Source of the DNA: Roseicitreum antarcticum
GTDB taxonomy: Bacteria; Pseudomonadota; Alphaproteobacteria; Rhodobacterales; Rhodobacteraceae
Length of the DNA: 64,000 nt
Assembly: GCF_014681765.1 (NCBI RefSeq)
Contig: NZ_CP061498.1
Coordinates: 2,369,501 to 2,433,500, forward strand
Direction of reading: 5' to 3'
Position 1 is the stretch's first letter, and every line of letters starts with the position of its first letter. The position numbers and the translations under genes were made by a program. Positions 1 to 9,460 of the stretch are shown here, in pieces. Under the pieces are notes generated by a model, which was given only the letters and a program-made list of their open reading frames with translations, had not been told where the DNA came from and ran no database searches.

Positions 1-52
1 CATCAGGGTTCCCCAGCCTTGTATCCGTATCGCATCAACGAAAGGATAATTC

Positions 53-763
53 ATGCGCCCATCCGGTAGGAATCTAAGCGATCTGCGGACGGTTTCAATC
101 GAAACCAACGTGACCAAGCATGCCGAAGGGTCTTGCCTGATCAAGATCGGCGACACGCAGGTCCTGTGCACCGCGTCGATCGAGGACCGCACGCCGCCCT
201 TTCTGCGCAATACCGGTCTGGGCTGGGTGACGGCAGAATACGGCATGCTGCCGCGCGCGACCAATACCCGCAACCGGCGCGAGGCCGCATCGGGAAAGCA
301 GACCGGTCGCACGGTCGAAATCCAGCGGCTGATCGGGCGCAGCCTGCGGGCGGGCATCGACCGCTCGGCGCTGGGAGAGCGCCAGATTACCGTGGATTGC
401 GATGTATTGCAGGCCGATGGCGGCACCCGCTGCGCTGCGATCACCGGTGGCTGGGTCGCGCTGCGGCTGGCGGTCAACAAGTTGCTGAAAGCGGGCGATG
501 TGGTCAGCGATCCGATTGTCGACCATGTGGCCGCCGTGTCCTGCGGGATCTATGCGGGTCAGCCCGTACTGGATCTGGACTATGCCGAAGATTCCGTAGC
601 AGGCGTGGACGGCAATTTCATCATGCTGGGTACCGCCCGGCTGGTTGAGGTGCAGATGTCCGCTGAAGGCGCCACATTCTCACGCGATGAAATGTCCAGC
701 TTGCTGGATCTGGCGCAGGCCGGGGTCGCCAGCCTGATCGACGCGCAGAAGGCAGCGATCTGA
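53..763 (+). CDS. rph: Ribonuclease PH
   Basis: This is a phosphorolytic 3'-5' exoribonuclease that trims tRNA 3' ends. The protein is 236 residues, the usual family length, and carries the diagnostic [12 protein letters not shown] segment near residue 60 and the phosphate-site segment [12 protein letters not shown] near residue 125. The ATG at 53 follows an AAGGA ribosome-binding site at about 42-46. The stop overlaps the start of rdgB (TGATG), so the two are probably co-translated. The product is cytosolic. In related genomes rph lies divergent from hrcA. The window starts with CAT, which could be the reverse ATG of such a neighbour, but this cannot be confirmed. Confidence 0.97.
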   Translation: MRPSGRNLSDLRTVSIETNVTKHAEGSCLIKIGDTQVLCTASIEDRTPPFLRNTGLGWVTAEYGMLPRATNTRNRREAASGKQTGRTVEIQRLIGRSLRAGIDRSALGERQITVDCDVLQADGGTRCAAITGGWVALRLAVNKLLKAGDVVSDPIVDHVAAVSCGIYAGQPVLDLDYAEDSVAGVDGNFIMLGTARLVEVQMSAEGATFSRDEMSSLLDLAQAGVASLIDAQKAAI

Positions 764-1371
764 TGCGGAAGTTTGCGGGCGATACACTGCTGGTAGCGAC
801 GCATAACGCGGGCAAACTGGAAGAGATCATGGGGCTGCTGGCACCCTTTGGCATCAAGGCGGTCTCGGCCCGCGAAAAGGGCCTGCCCGAACCGGCAGAG
901 ACCGAAACCACCTTTGTCGGCAATGCCCGGCTGAAGGCCCATGCCGCCGCGCGCGCCACCGGGCTGCCTGCGTTGGCCGATGACAGTGGGCTGGAGGTCG
1001 CAGCGCTGAACGGTGCGCCGGGCGTCTATACTGCCGACTGGGCCGAAACACCCGACGGGCGCGATTTCGTCATGGCGATGCAGAAGACCCATTCTGCACT
1101 GGAAGAAGTCAAGGCAGAACATCCCTGGACCGCGCGGTTTTGCTGCACGTTGGTGCTGGCCTGGCCCGATGGTGAGGACCGGGTGTTCACCGGCACAGTA
1201 GATGGGCAACTGGTCTGGCCTCGGCGCGGCGCAGACGGGCACGGCTATGACCCGATGTTCCAACCCGATGGCCATGCTCAGACCTTCGCGGAAATGCCAT
1301 TCGCACAGAAAAACGGGATCAGCCACCGCGCCCGCGCGTTTGAGGCCTTCATTGCGGGGTGTATCGCATGA
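763..1371 (+). CDS. rdgB: RdgB/HAM1 non-canonical purine NTP pyrophosphatase
   Basis: The enzyme hydrolyses dITP, ITP and XTP to monophosphates and so keeps deaminated purines out of DNA and RNA. The 202-residue protein shows the family N-terminus VATHNAGKLEEI, the LADDSGLEV metal/substrate segment near residue 70, and the C-terminal FAEMPFAQKNGISHRARAF segment. It overlaps rph at its start (shared TGATG). Its stop lies in an ATGA that opens a 12-codon reading frame leading to hemW. Family and start are both clear. Confidence 0.96.
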   Translation: MRKFAGDTLLVATHNAGKLEEIMGLLAPFGIKAVSAREKGLPEPAETETTFVGNARLKAHAAARATGLPALADDSGLEVAALNGAPGVYTADWAETPDGRDFVMAMQKTHSALEEVKAEHPWTARFCCTLVLAWPDGEDRVFTGTVDGQLVWPRRGADGHGYDPMFQPDGHAQTFAEMPFAQKNGISHRARAFEAFIAGCIA

Positions 1372-1409
1372 AAACTGCGCACCCATACTTCGCCCGGGCG
1401 GCCTAACCC

Positions 1410-2564
1410 GTGGAGGATTGGCAGGCAGGCGGCTTCGGCCTCTATATTCACTGGCCGTTTTGTCAGGCGAAATGCCCCTATTGTGACTTCAACAGCCATG
1501 TCAGTGCACAAATTGACCAGACGCGCTGGCAGGCGGCCTATCTTTCGGAAATCCGGCGTGTCGGCGCGCTGACGCAAGGGCGTGTGCTGAACACCGTGTT
1601 CTTCGGCGGCGGCACGCCCAGCCTGATGCAACCCGATGTGGTGGCCGCCGTGATCGCGGCCATCCGTGATACATGGACACCCGCCAATGATCTGGAAATC
1701 ACGCTGGAGGCCAACCCGACATCCAGCGATGCAGGGCGCTTCGCGGGTTTCGCCGACGCTGGCGTAAACCGGTTGTCCATGGGCATCCAGTCGCTGCGCG
1801 ACGCCGATCTGAAGCGGCTGGGCCGCCTGCATTCGGCATCCGAGGCGCGGGCGGCATTCGACGTGGCGCGCGGCATATTCGACCGTGTCAGCTTTGACCT
1901 GATCTATGCCCGGCAATATCAAACGCTGGACGACTGGCGCGCCGAATTGCGAGAGGCCGCAGCGATGGCGGTCGATCACCTGTCGCTTTACCAATTGACG
2001 GTCGAGGATGGGACGGCCTTTGGGTCGCGCTTCCTGGCGGGAAAACTCGGCGGGCTGCCGGTCGATGATCTGGCCGCCGATATGTACACGGACACGCAGG
2101 ACACCTGCGATGCGCTGGGTCTGCATCCCTATGAAGTCTCGAACCACGCCCGCCCGGGCGCAGAATCTCGGCACAACCTGATTTACTGGCGCTACGGCGA
2201 TTATGCGGGTATCGGCCCCGGCGCCCACGGCCGCCTGACACTGAACGGCGGGCGCATGGCAACAGAGACCCCACTGGCCCCGGGCAAATGGCTGGAGATG
2301 GTCGAACGCGGGGGCGACGGCACCAGCGTGTCCGAGGTGCTGACCCCGAATGCGCAGGCCACCGAATACCTGCTGATGAGCCTGCGCCTGCGCGAAGGCA
2401 GCAGCCTGTCGCGCTATGCAGCGCTGAATGGCGTGGGTCTGCCCGTATCCCGGCTGAACGGCCTTTCAGATATGGGGCTGATCCGCGTTCAGGACGATTG
2501 CCTGAGCGTCACCGACGCCGGGCGGATCTTGCTGAATTCGGTACTGTCCGAACTTCTGGGCTGA
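1410..2564 (+). CDS. hemW: HemW radical SAM heme chaperone
   Basis: This is a radical-SAM protein of the HemW (formerly HemN-like) family, which binds heme and delivers it to respiratory proteins. The 4Fe-4S motif CQAKCPYC is at about residue 20, followed by FFGGGTPSLM, NPTSSD and the SMGIQS segment. It is 384 residues long and starts at GTG 1410. An in-frame ATG at 1368, in the ATGA overlap with rdgB, is cut off by TAA at 1404-1406, so that ATG cannot start hemW. No strong Shine-Dalgarno precedes the GTG. The last 76 bases overlap the 3' end of the opposing NRPS gene. Confidence 0.93.
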   Translation: MEDWQAGGFGLYIHWPFCQAKCPYCDFNSHVSAQIDQTRWQAAYLSEIRRVGALTQGRVLNTVFFGGGTPSLMQPDVVAAVIAAIRDTWTPANDLEITLEANPTSSDAGRFAGFADAGVNRLSMGIQSLRDADLKRLGRLHSASEARAAFDVARGIFDRVSFDLIYARQYQTLDDWRAELREAAAMAVDHLSLYQLTVEDGTAFGSRFLAGKLGGLPVDDLAADMYTDTQDTCDALGLHPYEVSNHARPGAESRHNLIYWRYGDYAGIGPGAHGRLTLNGGRMATETPLAPGKWLEMVERGGDGTSVSEVLTPNAQATEYLLMSLRLREGSSLSRYAALNGVGLPVSRLNGLSDMGLIRVQDDCLSVTDAGRILLNSVLSELLG

Positions 2565-5500
2565 AGATTGACGCGGCGGCGGCGATCAAGGCCCGCCGCG
2601 CCCTGTCCCGCCTCGATCGCCTGCATCTTGCGGCTGATGATGCGGGCCAACGCGTGCACATTCGGGTCTTGCAGCGTCGTCAGGTGATAGCCCGGCACGT
2701 CGATCATCTCGAAGCCCACAGCAGCGACCGGGGCCCAGCCCAACCCGCTGGAAATTGCGGCCTTGCTGTCATAGGTCTGTTCCTTGCTGCGGAAAACAGT
2801 GATCAGGCGGGGATAGGGCGCGGGGTGGTACGCCTTGATCAGCAGCGCCAGTTTCGCCTGATGCGCAAGATCGGTGACCAGCGCTGCGTCAGACGCCTGC
2901 GCCAACATCGGCAGTGCACGATGGGCGGACAGCCGCAGGCGCAGTTTCTCTGCCTCAAACCGCAGGGTCATCCATGCATGATGCGAACGGCCCCGAACCA
3001 CACCGCCAAAATTGTGCACCAGTTGGCGCAGATACCCCAACGTCGTCGCCTGTCGCGGATTCTGCGGGCGGCCGCCCGGCCCGCTGGCATCCAGGAAATA
3101 AAGCCCCGCGACATTGCGCCCAGCAGCAACCAGCTGCTGCGCCAGTTCCAGCGCCATATAGGCGCCGTTCGACACCGCAGCCAGACAGATCGGACCTGTT
3201 GGGTACTGGCTCTGGATATTAGCGCAGTAGATCGCGGCGATCTCTGGGATCGTTGCCGGTGTGTCGGGGTCGAACATGTCAATCGTCAGGCCATACACCG
3301 GACGGCGCGGCGCCAGATGCGCCGCCAGCGGACGGATATAGGATGCTTCCGGCCCCAGCACCTGCACCATGAACAGGGGTGGACCGTTACCCGCAGGCTG
3401 GATCGGCACGATGCACGACAGCCCCCCGGGCCGCGCCCCCGCGCGCCCCAGTTCCGAAGCAAGGCCGCGCGCGGTTGGAAACTGGTACAGGGTGGCCAGT
3501 GTCAGACGCTGGCCAAAATCGCGCTGGATCAGGCTCATCAACCGGACCGACAGCAACGAGTGACCGCCAAGGTCAAAGAACGACACGTCCGGATCGACCC
3601 TGGCCGTATCGAGCAGCCGTGCAAAGATCGCCTGTAACTTTTGCGTCGCCGCATCGGTCTGCGCCGGCGCGGCTGCGGGTTGTGGCGCGGCAGGGCGCGG
3701 CAGGCGGGCGACATCTGTTTTGCCGCCGGGGGTCTGCGGCAGGTCGGCCACGATCTGGATCACAGGCAGCATATGCGCGGGTAGATGCTCCGACAGGCTG
3801 GCTTGCAGCTCCCTCAGGCACAGCGGCGCGTCGGCTGCGGCGCGCGGACGCACCCAGGCCAGAAGCTGCGCATGCGCGCTGTCGGGATTGTCCACCGCAA
3901 CCACGGCGACACCGACGCCCGTGTGGCGTTCCAGTGCAGCCTCGATCGCAGCGGGCTCGATGCGGTAGCCGCGCAGCTTCACCTGACGGTCCATGCGGCC
4001 AAAGTAGCGCAGCGTGCCATCGCCGCGCCAGGCAACCCGGTCGCCAGTGCGGTAGACGCGGTCAGCCGGCGTGGCGCCGGAGGCGAAGCGGTCGGGCAGG
4101 AAGGCGGCGCGCGTCAGATCCTCACGCCCCAAATAGCCGTGGGCAACTGCAGGGCCACCAACCCACAGCTCACCATCGACGCCCATCGGCGCAAGGCTGC
4201 CATCAACGCAGGCCACATAGGCCCGTGCATGGCCGAACGGGCGGCCGATGGGCACATCGCCTCCGTCGAACGCATACTCTGCCGGATCATAGAGGGTGGC
4301 GGTAATCGTCGCCTCTGTCGGACCGTAGCCATTGAGCCAGCGCAGCCCGGGGAACATGCCGCGCCAGCGGGCCAGCACCGTGGGCGACACGCGTTCGCCC
4401 CCCGCAATCAACAGCCGCAACGAGGAAGGCAGCGCCGCACCGCCGGTCTCCTCCAGGTGTTCGGCCAGCGCATGCCAGAAGGCGGTCGGCAGGTTCAGGA
4501 CGGTGATCTGCTGCGCGTCCAGCGCGGTCACGAAATCATGTCCCGACTGCACCACGGCATCGTTGCGCAGCACCAGATGCCCGCCCGCAAGCAGGGTCGG
4601 CAAGATCTCTTCGATGGAGATATCAAAGGACTGGCTGGTGAACTGAAGCACCCGGTCCGTGTGGGTCAGCCGATAGGCCCCGATGGCGGCATCGGCATGG
4701 TGCGCCAGTGCGTTATGCGAAACTTCTACCCCTTTAGGTTGTCCGCTGGACCCCGAGGTGAAGATCACATAGGCCCGCCGCGCAGGATCATACCCTACCG
4801 GCTGCGGCAAGGCGGGGCCAACGGCCTCTGCACCCAAATCCTGCGTCATGCTCAGTGTCGGGATATCGGGCATGCCAATGGTCTGGGCAAATGTCCCTTG
4901 GCAAACCAGGCAGGCAAGGCCAGCGCGGTCAACCATATCAGCCAGAACCGCCGCCGGATAGGTGGGGTCCAGCGGCACGAAGCTGGCGCCAGCCTTCAGC
5001 GCGCCCAGAAGCGCCGCCACGTAGTCCGCCCCGCGCGGCAAGGCCAGGCCCACCGTATCGCCCACCCTGACGCCCCGATGTTGCAGCTTTGCCGCGATCT
5101 GATCAGCCCGGCTGTCAAGCTGGGCATAGCTCAGCCGGCCCGGCACGCCGATCTGGCTGACGGCCGGCCGTTCGGGGAATCGCGCCGCAGCATCCGCGAA
5201 CCGGGCGACGACACCGCGCGCGCCCGCATCCGTTGGGGTGGGATGGTCGGGCTGACCCAGCGCCAACAGGGCAGAGCGCTCAGCCGCGGGCAGCATGTCG
5301 ATATCGCCCAAGCGCGCGCCGGGCGGCGCGGCGGCCAGCGCGCGCAAAGTTGCGTTAAGATACTCGGCCAGCCGCGCCGCGCCCGCCCCGGACAAGCGCG
5401 AGGGGTCGTATTCAAACTGCACCAGCATCTGCGGATCATCATAGACCGCAACCGTGACCGGCGTGGCGATGTGGCTGATCTCGCAGATATGTCGCGACTG

Positions 5501-6670
5501 CCAGTCCGGGCCTTTCGCCTGCATTTGCACGGCCAGCGACCCACGGTCAAACATCACGATACTGTCGAACAGCGCGCGTTCAGGCCCGATATCGCTGGCT
5601 GCGGCAATATCGCTTGGCGAGACAGTTTCAAAAGGCTGCGCCGCCAGGGTCTGACCCCGCAGTTCAGTCAACAGAGCGTCGACGGTGGTGTCAGAATCAG
5701 CATCTACGCGCACCGGCAGGGTGTTTATCAGGCACCCAGCGACGTTCGCCGCATCAGGCAGTAGGTGCCGACCGGATCGGGTCAGCCCGAACACCGCACC
5801 ACTGCGCCCCGACACCCGTGTCAGGACCAACCCCCACGCCGCAGAGACCAGATTGGCCGCCGTCGCACCGGCGGCCTGCGCCCGCGCATGAATGGCCCGG
5901 CTGTCCGCTGCGCTGAGGGTTGTGGTGATGAACCGACGCTCGGACATGGTGCCAGACGCACCCTGACAGAAGGTTGCGGGTAGCGCATTTGGCGCGTCAA
6001 ACCCTGACAAAAGCGCCCGAAAATGCGCGACGGCGGCGGATTTGTCTTGCGCTGCAACAGCGTCGCAATGATCCAGAAACCCGGGCGCTGCAGGCAGCGG
6101 AGCCAACCGCGCGGCGCGCCGGTTGCACAAACCGTCATAGACCGTGAAAAGATCGTCAAGGACCAGACGGAAGCTGGTCCCATCCAGCACCGCGTGGTGA
6201 AAGGTCCAGACCAGCACCGACCGCCGCGCGCCCAGCCGCAGCCAGGCCACACGCCAGTTGGGCACTGCATCGACCGCAGCGCCGCGGGTCTTGTCGGCGG
6301 CCAGCCAATGCGCCAACGCGTTTTCCTGATCACCGACGGTGCGGTGGCTCCAGTCATGCGTCGTCATCTGCACGCTGACCGAAGGAAGAACGCTTTGTTG
6401 CGGGCCTTCCTCGGCCCCGGCATCGATGGCCAGCCGTAGCGCGGGATGCCTGTCAGCCATGGCCTGCCACGCCTGTGCCATGAAGCGGGGGTTCACATCC
6501 TCTCCCTCAAAGCGCGCAACGATCTGGATCACGTTCAGTGCAGGGATGCCGGACAGCGCACTTTGCAAAAGCAACCCGGCCTGCGCAGGCGTCAGCGGTG
6601 CTTTGCGCGCGGGATCAGCAGGGACGCCCATGGAAAGCGTGCGATCCAGCAGTTTCCCCATGACGGTCAT
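2489..6670 (-). CDS. Single-module non-ribosomal peptide synthetase (C-A-PCP-TE)
   Basis: The protein is 1,393 residues and holds one complete module. The condensation domain has HHAVLDG at residues 158-164. The adenylation domain covers about 485-985, with IFTSGSSGQPKG at 636-647, NGYGPTEAT at 780-788 and YRTGD at 873-877. The carrier protein has LGGHS, with the phosphopantetheine serine at 1038. The C-terminal thioesterase has AVSNG with Ser1167, Asp1194 and His1329. By alignment in my head to GrsA, the specificity positions read D-I-E-A-L-A-G-I-T-K, which I do not recognise. The retained first Asp suggests an alpha-amino acid. The start ATG at 6670 lies in an ATGA overlap with the flippase stop, so the two are one operon. 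The product is unknown. Confidence 0.93.
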   Translation of the reverse strand: MTVMGKLLDRTLSMGVPADPARKAPLTPAQAGLLLQSALSGIPALNVIQIVARFEGEDVNPRFMAQAWQAMADRHPALRLAIDAGAEEGPQQSVLPSVSVQMTTHDWSHRTVGDQENALAHWLAADKTRGAAVDAVPNWRVAWLRLGARRSVLVWTFHHAVLDGTSFRLVLDDLFTVYDGLCNRRAARLAPLPAAPGFLDHCDAVAAQDKSAAVAHFRALLSGFDAPNALPATFCQGASGTMSERRFITTTLSAADSRAIHARAQAAGATAANLVSAAWGLVLTRVSGRSGAVFGLTRSGRHLLPDAANVAGCLINTLPVRVDADSDTTVDALLTELRGQTLAAQPFETVSPSDIAAASDIGPERALFDSIVMFDRGSLAVQMQAKGPDWQSRHICEISHIATPVTVAVYDDPQMLVQFEYDPSRLSGAGAARLAEYLNATLRALAAAPPGARLGDIDMLPAAERSALLALGQPDHPTPTDAGARGVVARFADAAARFPERPAVSQIGVPGRLSYAQLDSRADQIAAKLQHRGVRVGDTVGLALPRGADYVAALLGALKAGASFVPLDPTYPAAVLADMVDRAGLACLVCQGTFAQTIGMPDIPTLSMTQDLGAEAVGPALPQPVGYDPARRAYVIFTSGSSGQPKGVEVSHNALAHHADAAIGAYRLTHTDRVLQFTSQSFDISIEEILPTLLAGGHLVLRNDAVVQSGHDFVTALDAQQITVLNLPTAFWHALAEHLEETGGAALPSSLRLLIAGGERVSPTVLARWRGMFPGLRWLNGYGPTEATITATLYDPAEYAFDGGDVPIGRPFGHARAYVACVDGSLAPMGVDGELWVGGPAVAHGYLGREDLTRAAFLPDRFASGATPADRVYRTGDRVAWRGDGTLRYFGRMDRQVKLRGYRIEPAAIEAALERHTGVGVAVVAVDNPDSAHAQLLAWVRPRAAADAPLCLRELQASLSEHLPAHMLPVIQIVADLPQTPGGKTDVARLPRPAAPQPAAAPAQTDAATQKLQAIFARLLDTARVDPDVSFFDLGGHSLLSVRLMSLIQRDFGQRLTLATLYQFPTARGLASELGRAGARPGGLSCIVPIQPAGNGPPLFMVQVLGPEASYIRPLAAHLAPRRPVYGLTIDMFDPDTPATIPEIAAIYCANIQSQYPTGPICLAAVSNGAYMALELAQQLVAAGRNVAGLYFLDASGPGGRPQNPRQATTLGYLRQLVHNFGGVVRGRSHHAWMTLRFEAEKLRLRLSAHRALPMLAQASDAALVTDLAHQAKLALLIKAYHPAPYPRLITVFRSKEQTYDSKAAISSGLGWAPVAAVGFEMIDVPGYHLTTLQDPNVHALARIISRKMQAIEAGQGAAGLDRRRRVNLQPRSSDSTEFSKIRPASVTLRQSS

Positions 6671-8046
6671 ACGCCACCCCCGTTCAGCAAGGTGGCGACA
6701 GCATCCAGGTTTATCCACAGCGCCAACGCCGCGACCAAGGCCGTCGCTGCCGCCATCGTCGCATCATGCAGCGGATCCCAGGCGCCATAGCGCCGCGCCA
6801 ACCAGACGATGAACGGATACGTCAACACAAACGCCACGCCCTGCCCCAGCAGCGCGCCGACCAACCCGAAGTTCATCACACCGATCAGCACACAGCCCAA
6901 AAGCAGCACCGACCGCACCGCCGTCACGGCAAAGAAACGGCGCGAGTCGCCCATCGCCAGCGCGATCTGATCATAGCCCATCCCGATGATCTGCACCATG
7001 AACGCGACCGACAGCAGCACCAAAATAGGCCCCGACTGCACATAGCGGTCATCATATAGCAGATCGACCAGCGAAACCCCGGACAGCGCCAGCATTGCCG
7101 ACAGCGCCACCAGCGCCCCTGTCAGGGAAAACCGCATCCGCCGCAACAGCAGGAAATTGGCGCGCGACGCAGCAGGCGGGGTTTCACGATAGACCGGAAT
7201 GACCATGCGCCCGACCAGCGCATAGGCCAGCATCACAGGCACGCTGGCCAGAAAATAGCCGATGTTGTAGATCCCCAGCATCTCGAGCGTCAGGAACTTT
7301 CCCAAGATCAGCTTATCGCCCTGAAGCGCAAGAAACCCCGCAACCGTGCTGAGGAAGACCCATTTGCCGAAGCCCACCAGCTCGCGCACCGCGCAGCGTT
7401 CAAGCCGGAAAGCGTTTCGGATACCCGGGAGGCCAAAATGCATCAGCAAGAGCTTTGCAACCGAGCCGACCAATTGCCCCGCCACCAGCGCCCAGACCGA
7501 CCGGAACACCAGCGCCAGTGCAACCATGGTGACAATGGCCACAAACTGACTGAGCAGGTCCAGCATTGTCACCCGCCCCAGCGCCAGATGGCGCGCGGCG
7601 GAATCAACGTTTGACGGCTCGAACCCCGCGAAAACCAGCACCATTGCGGCGACAGGAATGATGTACTGCAACTCGGGCGAGCCATAAAACTGCGCCATGG
7701 GCCAGGCCATCAGGCATGCCAGCCCCCAGATGATGAAACCCCGAATGACATCCAGCGTCCAGGCGGTGTTCAGGAACTCTGGCTCATCTCCGCGCGGGCT
7801 GCGCATGATAGACTGCATGATCCCCACATCCGAGAACATCTTCAGCCCGATGACCACCACGGTGACCAGCGCCATGAGGCCAAAGGCCTCGGGCACCAGA
7901 AGACGCGTCAGGATCAGGTTGCCCGCCAGCCGAAGGGCCTGACCGCCGCCAAAGCCGATAACCGTAACAACCGATCCCCGCATCACCCGCGATATCAGAC
8001 CGTTACCCATGAACCTGCTTTGAAAACCCTGAAGTACTGCCTGCAT
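6667..8046 (-). CDS. Wzx-type oligosaccharide flippase (MOP superfamily)
   Basis: This is a 459-residue polytopic membrane protein with about a dozen or more hydrophobic segments. The N-terminal pattern GSVVTVIGFGGGQALRLAGN, followed by LTRLLVPEAFGLMALV, is typical of polysaccharide or lipid-linked oligosaccharide exporters (PST/Wzx). Such proteins flip undecaprenyl-linked or similar glycolipids across the inner membrane. A second possible start is the Met 12 codons downstream (8010). The gene heads a two-gene unit with the NRPS (ATGA overlap at 6667-6670). No glycosyltransferase lies beside it, so its substrate cannot be read from context. It might carry the NRPS product or a substrate the NRPS modifies. 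Confidence 0.9.
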   Translation of the reverse strand: MQAVLQGFQSRFMGNGLISRVMRGSVVTVIGFGGGQALRLAGNLILTRLLVPEAFGLMALVTVVVIGLKMFSDVGIMQSIMRSPRGDEPEFLNTAWTLDVIRGFIIWGLACLMAWPMAQFYGSPELQYIIPVAAMVLVFAGFEPSNVDSAARHLALGRVTMLDLLSQFVAIVTMVALALVFRSVWALVAGQLVGSVAKLLLMHFGLPGIRNAFRLERCAVRELVGFGKWVFLSTVAGFLALQGDKLILGKFLTLEMLGIYNIGYFLASVPVMLAYALVGRMVIPVYRETPPAASRANFLLLRRMRFSLTGALVALSAMLALSGVSLVDLLYDDRYVQSGPILVLLSVAFMVQIIGMGYDQIALAMGDSRRFFAVTAVRSVLLLGCVLIGVMNFGLVGALLGQGVAFVLTYPFIVWLARRYGAWDPLHDATMAAATALVAALALWINLDAVATLLNGGGV

Positions 8047-8235
8047 CCGACCTGCTCACCCTACATTCGGGCCTTCGGGTGGAATGCTCAGAAGCTACCA
8101 AACAACTAATCACAACAAATGGCAGCCCGGCACATCCCCAAAGACGCTTTTTTCCGGGGTACTGGGTGTCTGGGGCAACAATGCGGCGAATCTTTGGTGT
8201 CTTTGTTTCCGGTTCTGAAGCAACTTCGCGGCGCC

Positions 8236-8883
8236 TCAGGCCAGCCCGTCCACGAAATCGGGCAGAGTCGCAAAATCGCCAAAGGCGAATGCATGCGGCA
8301 GTTCTGCCACCGGGGCCTGGCGGTAGCCTTCGGTGAACAAGGCAAAACGCTGTCCCGCGCGGCGCGCGGTTTCGGCATCGGTCTCACTATCGCCGACATA
8401 GAGCAGCGGCGCACCGGGCAACGCGGCAAAGGCAGCGTGCATCGGCGCGGGATCGGGCTTTTTCACTGGCAGGCTGTCGCCACCGATCACCACGCCAAAG
8501 AAGCGCGAAAGGTCCAGCGCATCAAGGATCTGTACCGATTGCGCGTGAAACTTGTTGGTGCATATGCCCAGCGCATGGCCTTGCGCTGTCAGCACCTCCA
8601 GCGTCGCGACCACACCCGGGTAGGGCCGTGTCAGATCGGCGGGATGGGCGGTGTAATGTGCGACCATCCGGGCGGTCAGCGCCGCATGCTGTGCAGGATC
8701 GATGCCATAATGCGCCATGACTTGTCCGACGAAATGCGGGATGCCCTTGCCGACGAAGGTGATCGCGGTCGCCATGTCCAGCGGCGGATGCCCAGCCTCT
8801 TGCAGCATCCGGTTGGCAGCGGCGGCGATATCAGGTGCACTGTGGACAAGGGTACCGTCAAGGTCGAAGACAATCGCGCTCAT
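8236..8883 (-). CDS. gph: Phosphoglycolate phosphatase, HAD family
   Basis: This is a HAD-superfamily hydrolase (215 residues) that dephosphorylates 2-phosphoglycolate formed during DNA repair or by Rubisco oxygenation. The nucleophile motif VFDLDGTLVHS is at residues 4-14, and the distal GDSETDAETARRAG metal-binding motif is near residue 165. I chose ATG 8883 because it forms an ATGA overlap with the upstream gene's stop (8880-8882); an in-frame ATG four codons upstream is also possible. It sits downstream of rpe, as in many proteobacteria. Other HAD substrates cannot be excluded. Confidence 0.9.
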   Translation of the reverse strand: MSAIVFDLDGTLVHSAPDIAAAANRMLQEAGHPPLDMATAITFVGKGIPHFVGQVMAHYGIDPAQHAALTARMVAHYTAHPADLTRPYPGVVATLEVLTAQGHALGICTNKFHAQSVQILDALDLSRFFGVVIGGDSLPVKKPDPAPMHAAFAALPGAPLLYVGDSETDAETARRAGQRFALFTEGYRQAPVAELPHAFAFGDFATLPDFVDGLA

Positions 8884-9434
8884 GCTGCTTTCCACTTGAT
8901 TGAACAGCCCATCGACGGGATCTGGTGCTGCGGGCCCTGCCCGGTCGCGGCTACTTGCTTCATTGCCTCGAACAGTTCACGACGTGCATCGGCGGGGCCG
9001 CTTTTGTTGCGCGATGCATCCAGACGCCCCCGGTACTGCAAGCCGCCATCAGCGTTGAAGCCAAAGAAATCCGGCGTGCAAGCCGCACCCCAGGCACGCG
9101 CTACGTCTTGCGTCGCATCATGCAGATAGGGGAAGGGAAAGGCATGCTGCTGCGCCATCTCCCCCATGCGCGAAAAACTGTCAGCGGGATAGGCATCCGC
9201 ATCATTGGCGCAGATCGCCGCGACCCCAAGGCCCAGCGCCTGCAAGTCGCGCGCGTCACGGATCACCCGCTCAAGCACGGCCAGCACGTAGGGGCAATGG
9301 TTCCAGATGAACATGATCAGCGTGCCCTTCTGCCCGGCAATATCGCGCAGGCTGTAGATCCTGCCATCGGTGGCGGGCAGCGCAAAATCGGGCGCTTTCC
9401 AACCAAAGTCACAAACGGGGGGGCTTACGGCCAT
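8880..9434 (-). CDS. Thioredoxin-fold (AhpC/TSA-like) redox protein
   Basis: The protein is 184 residues with a peroxiredoxin/TlpA-like fold. The N-terminus PDFALPATDGRIYSLRDIAG and strand GTLIMFIWNHCPYV carry one active-site-type cysteine (NHCP) in place of a CxxC pair. A second conserved-looking cysteine lies in ACTPDFFGF. There is no signal peptide, so it is probably cytosolic. It lies between rpe and gph, 26 bases after rpe and overlapping gph by ATGA, so the three form an operon. The physiological substrate is unknown; thiol-dependent reduction is an inference from the fold. Confidence 0.85.
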   Translation of the reverse strand: MAVSPPVCDFGWKAPDFALPATDGRIYSLRDIAGQKGTLIMFIWNHCPYVLAVLERVIRDARDLQALGLGVAAICANDADAYPADSFSRMGEMAQQHAFPFPYLHDATQDVARAWGAACTPDFFGFNADGGLQYRGRLDASRNKSGPADARRELFEAMKQVAATGQGPQHQIPSMGCSIKWKAA

Positions 9435-9460
9435 GGGGATACTCCTGCGGAGGGGCGGGG

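Noticed and set aside
3785-5764. Long open frame (659 codons) antisense to the NRPS
   Set aside because: It is a shadow of GC-rich codon use on the opposite strand. The NRPS frame carries all expected motifs and the antisense translation shows none.
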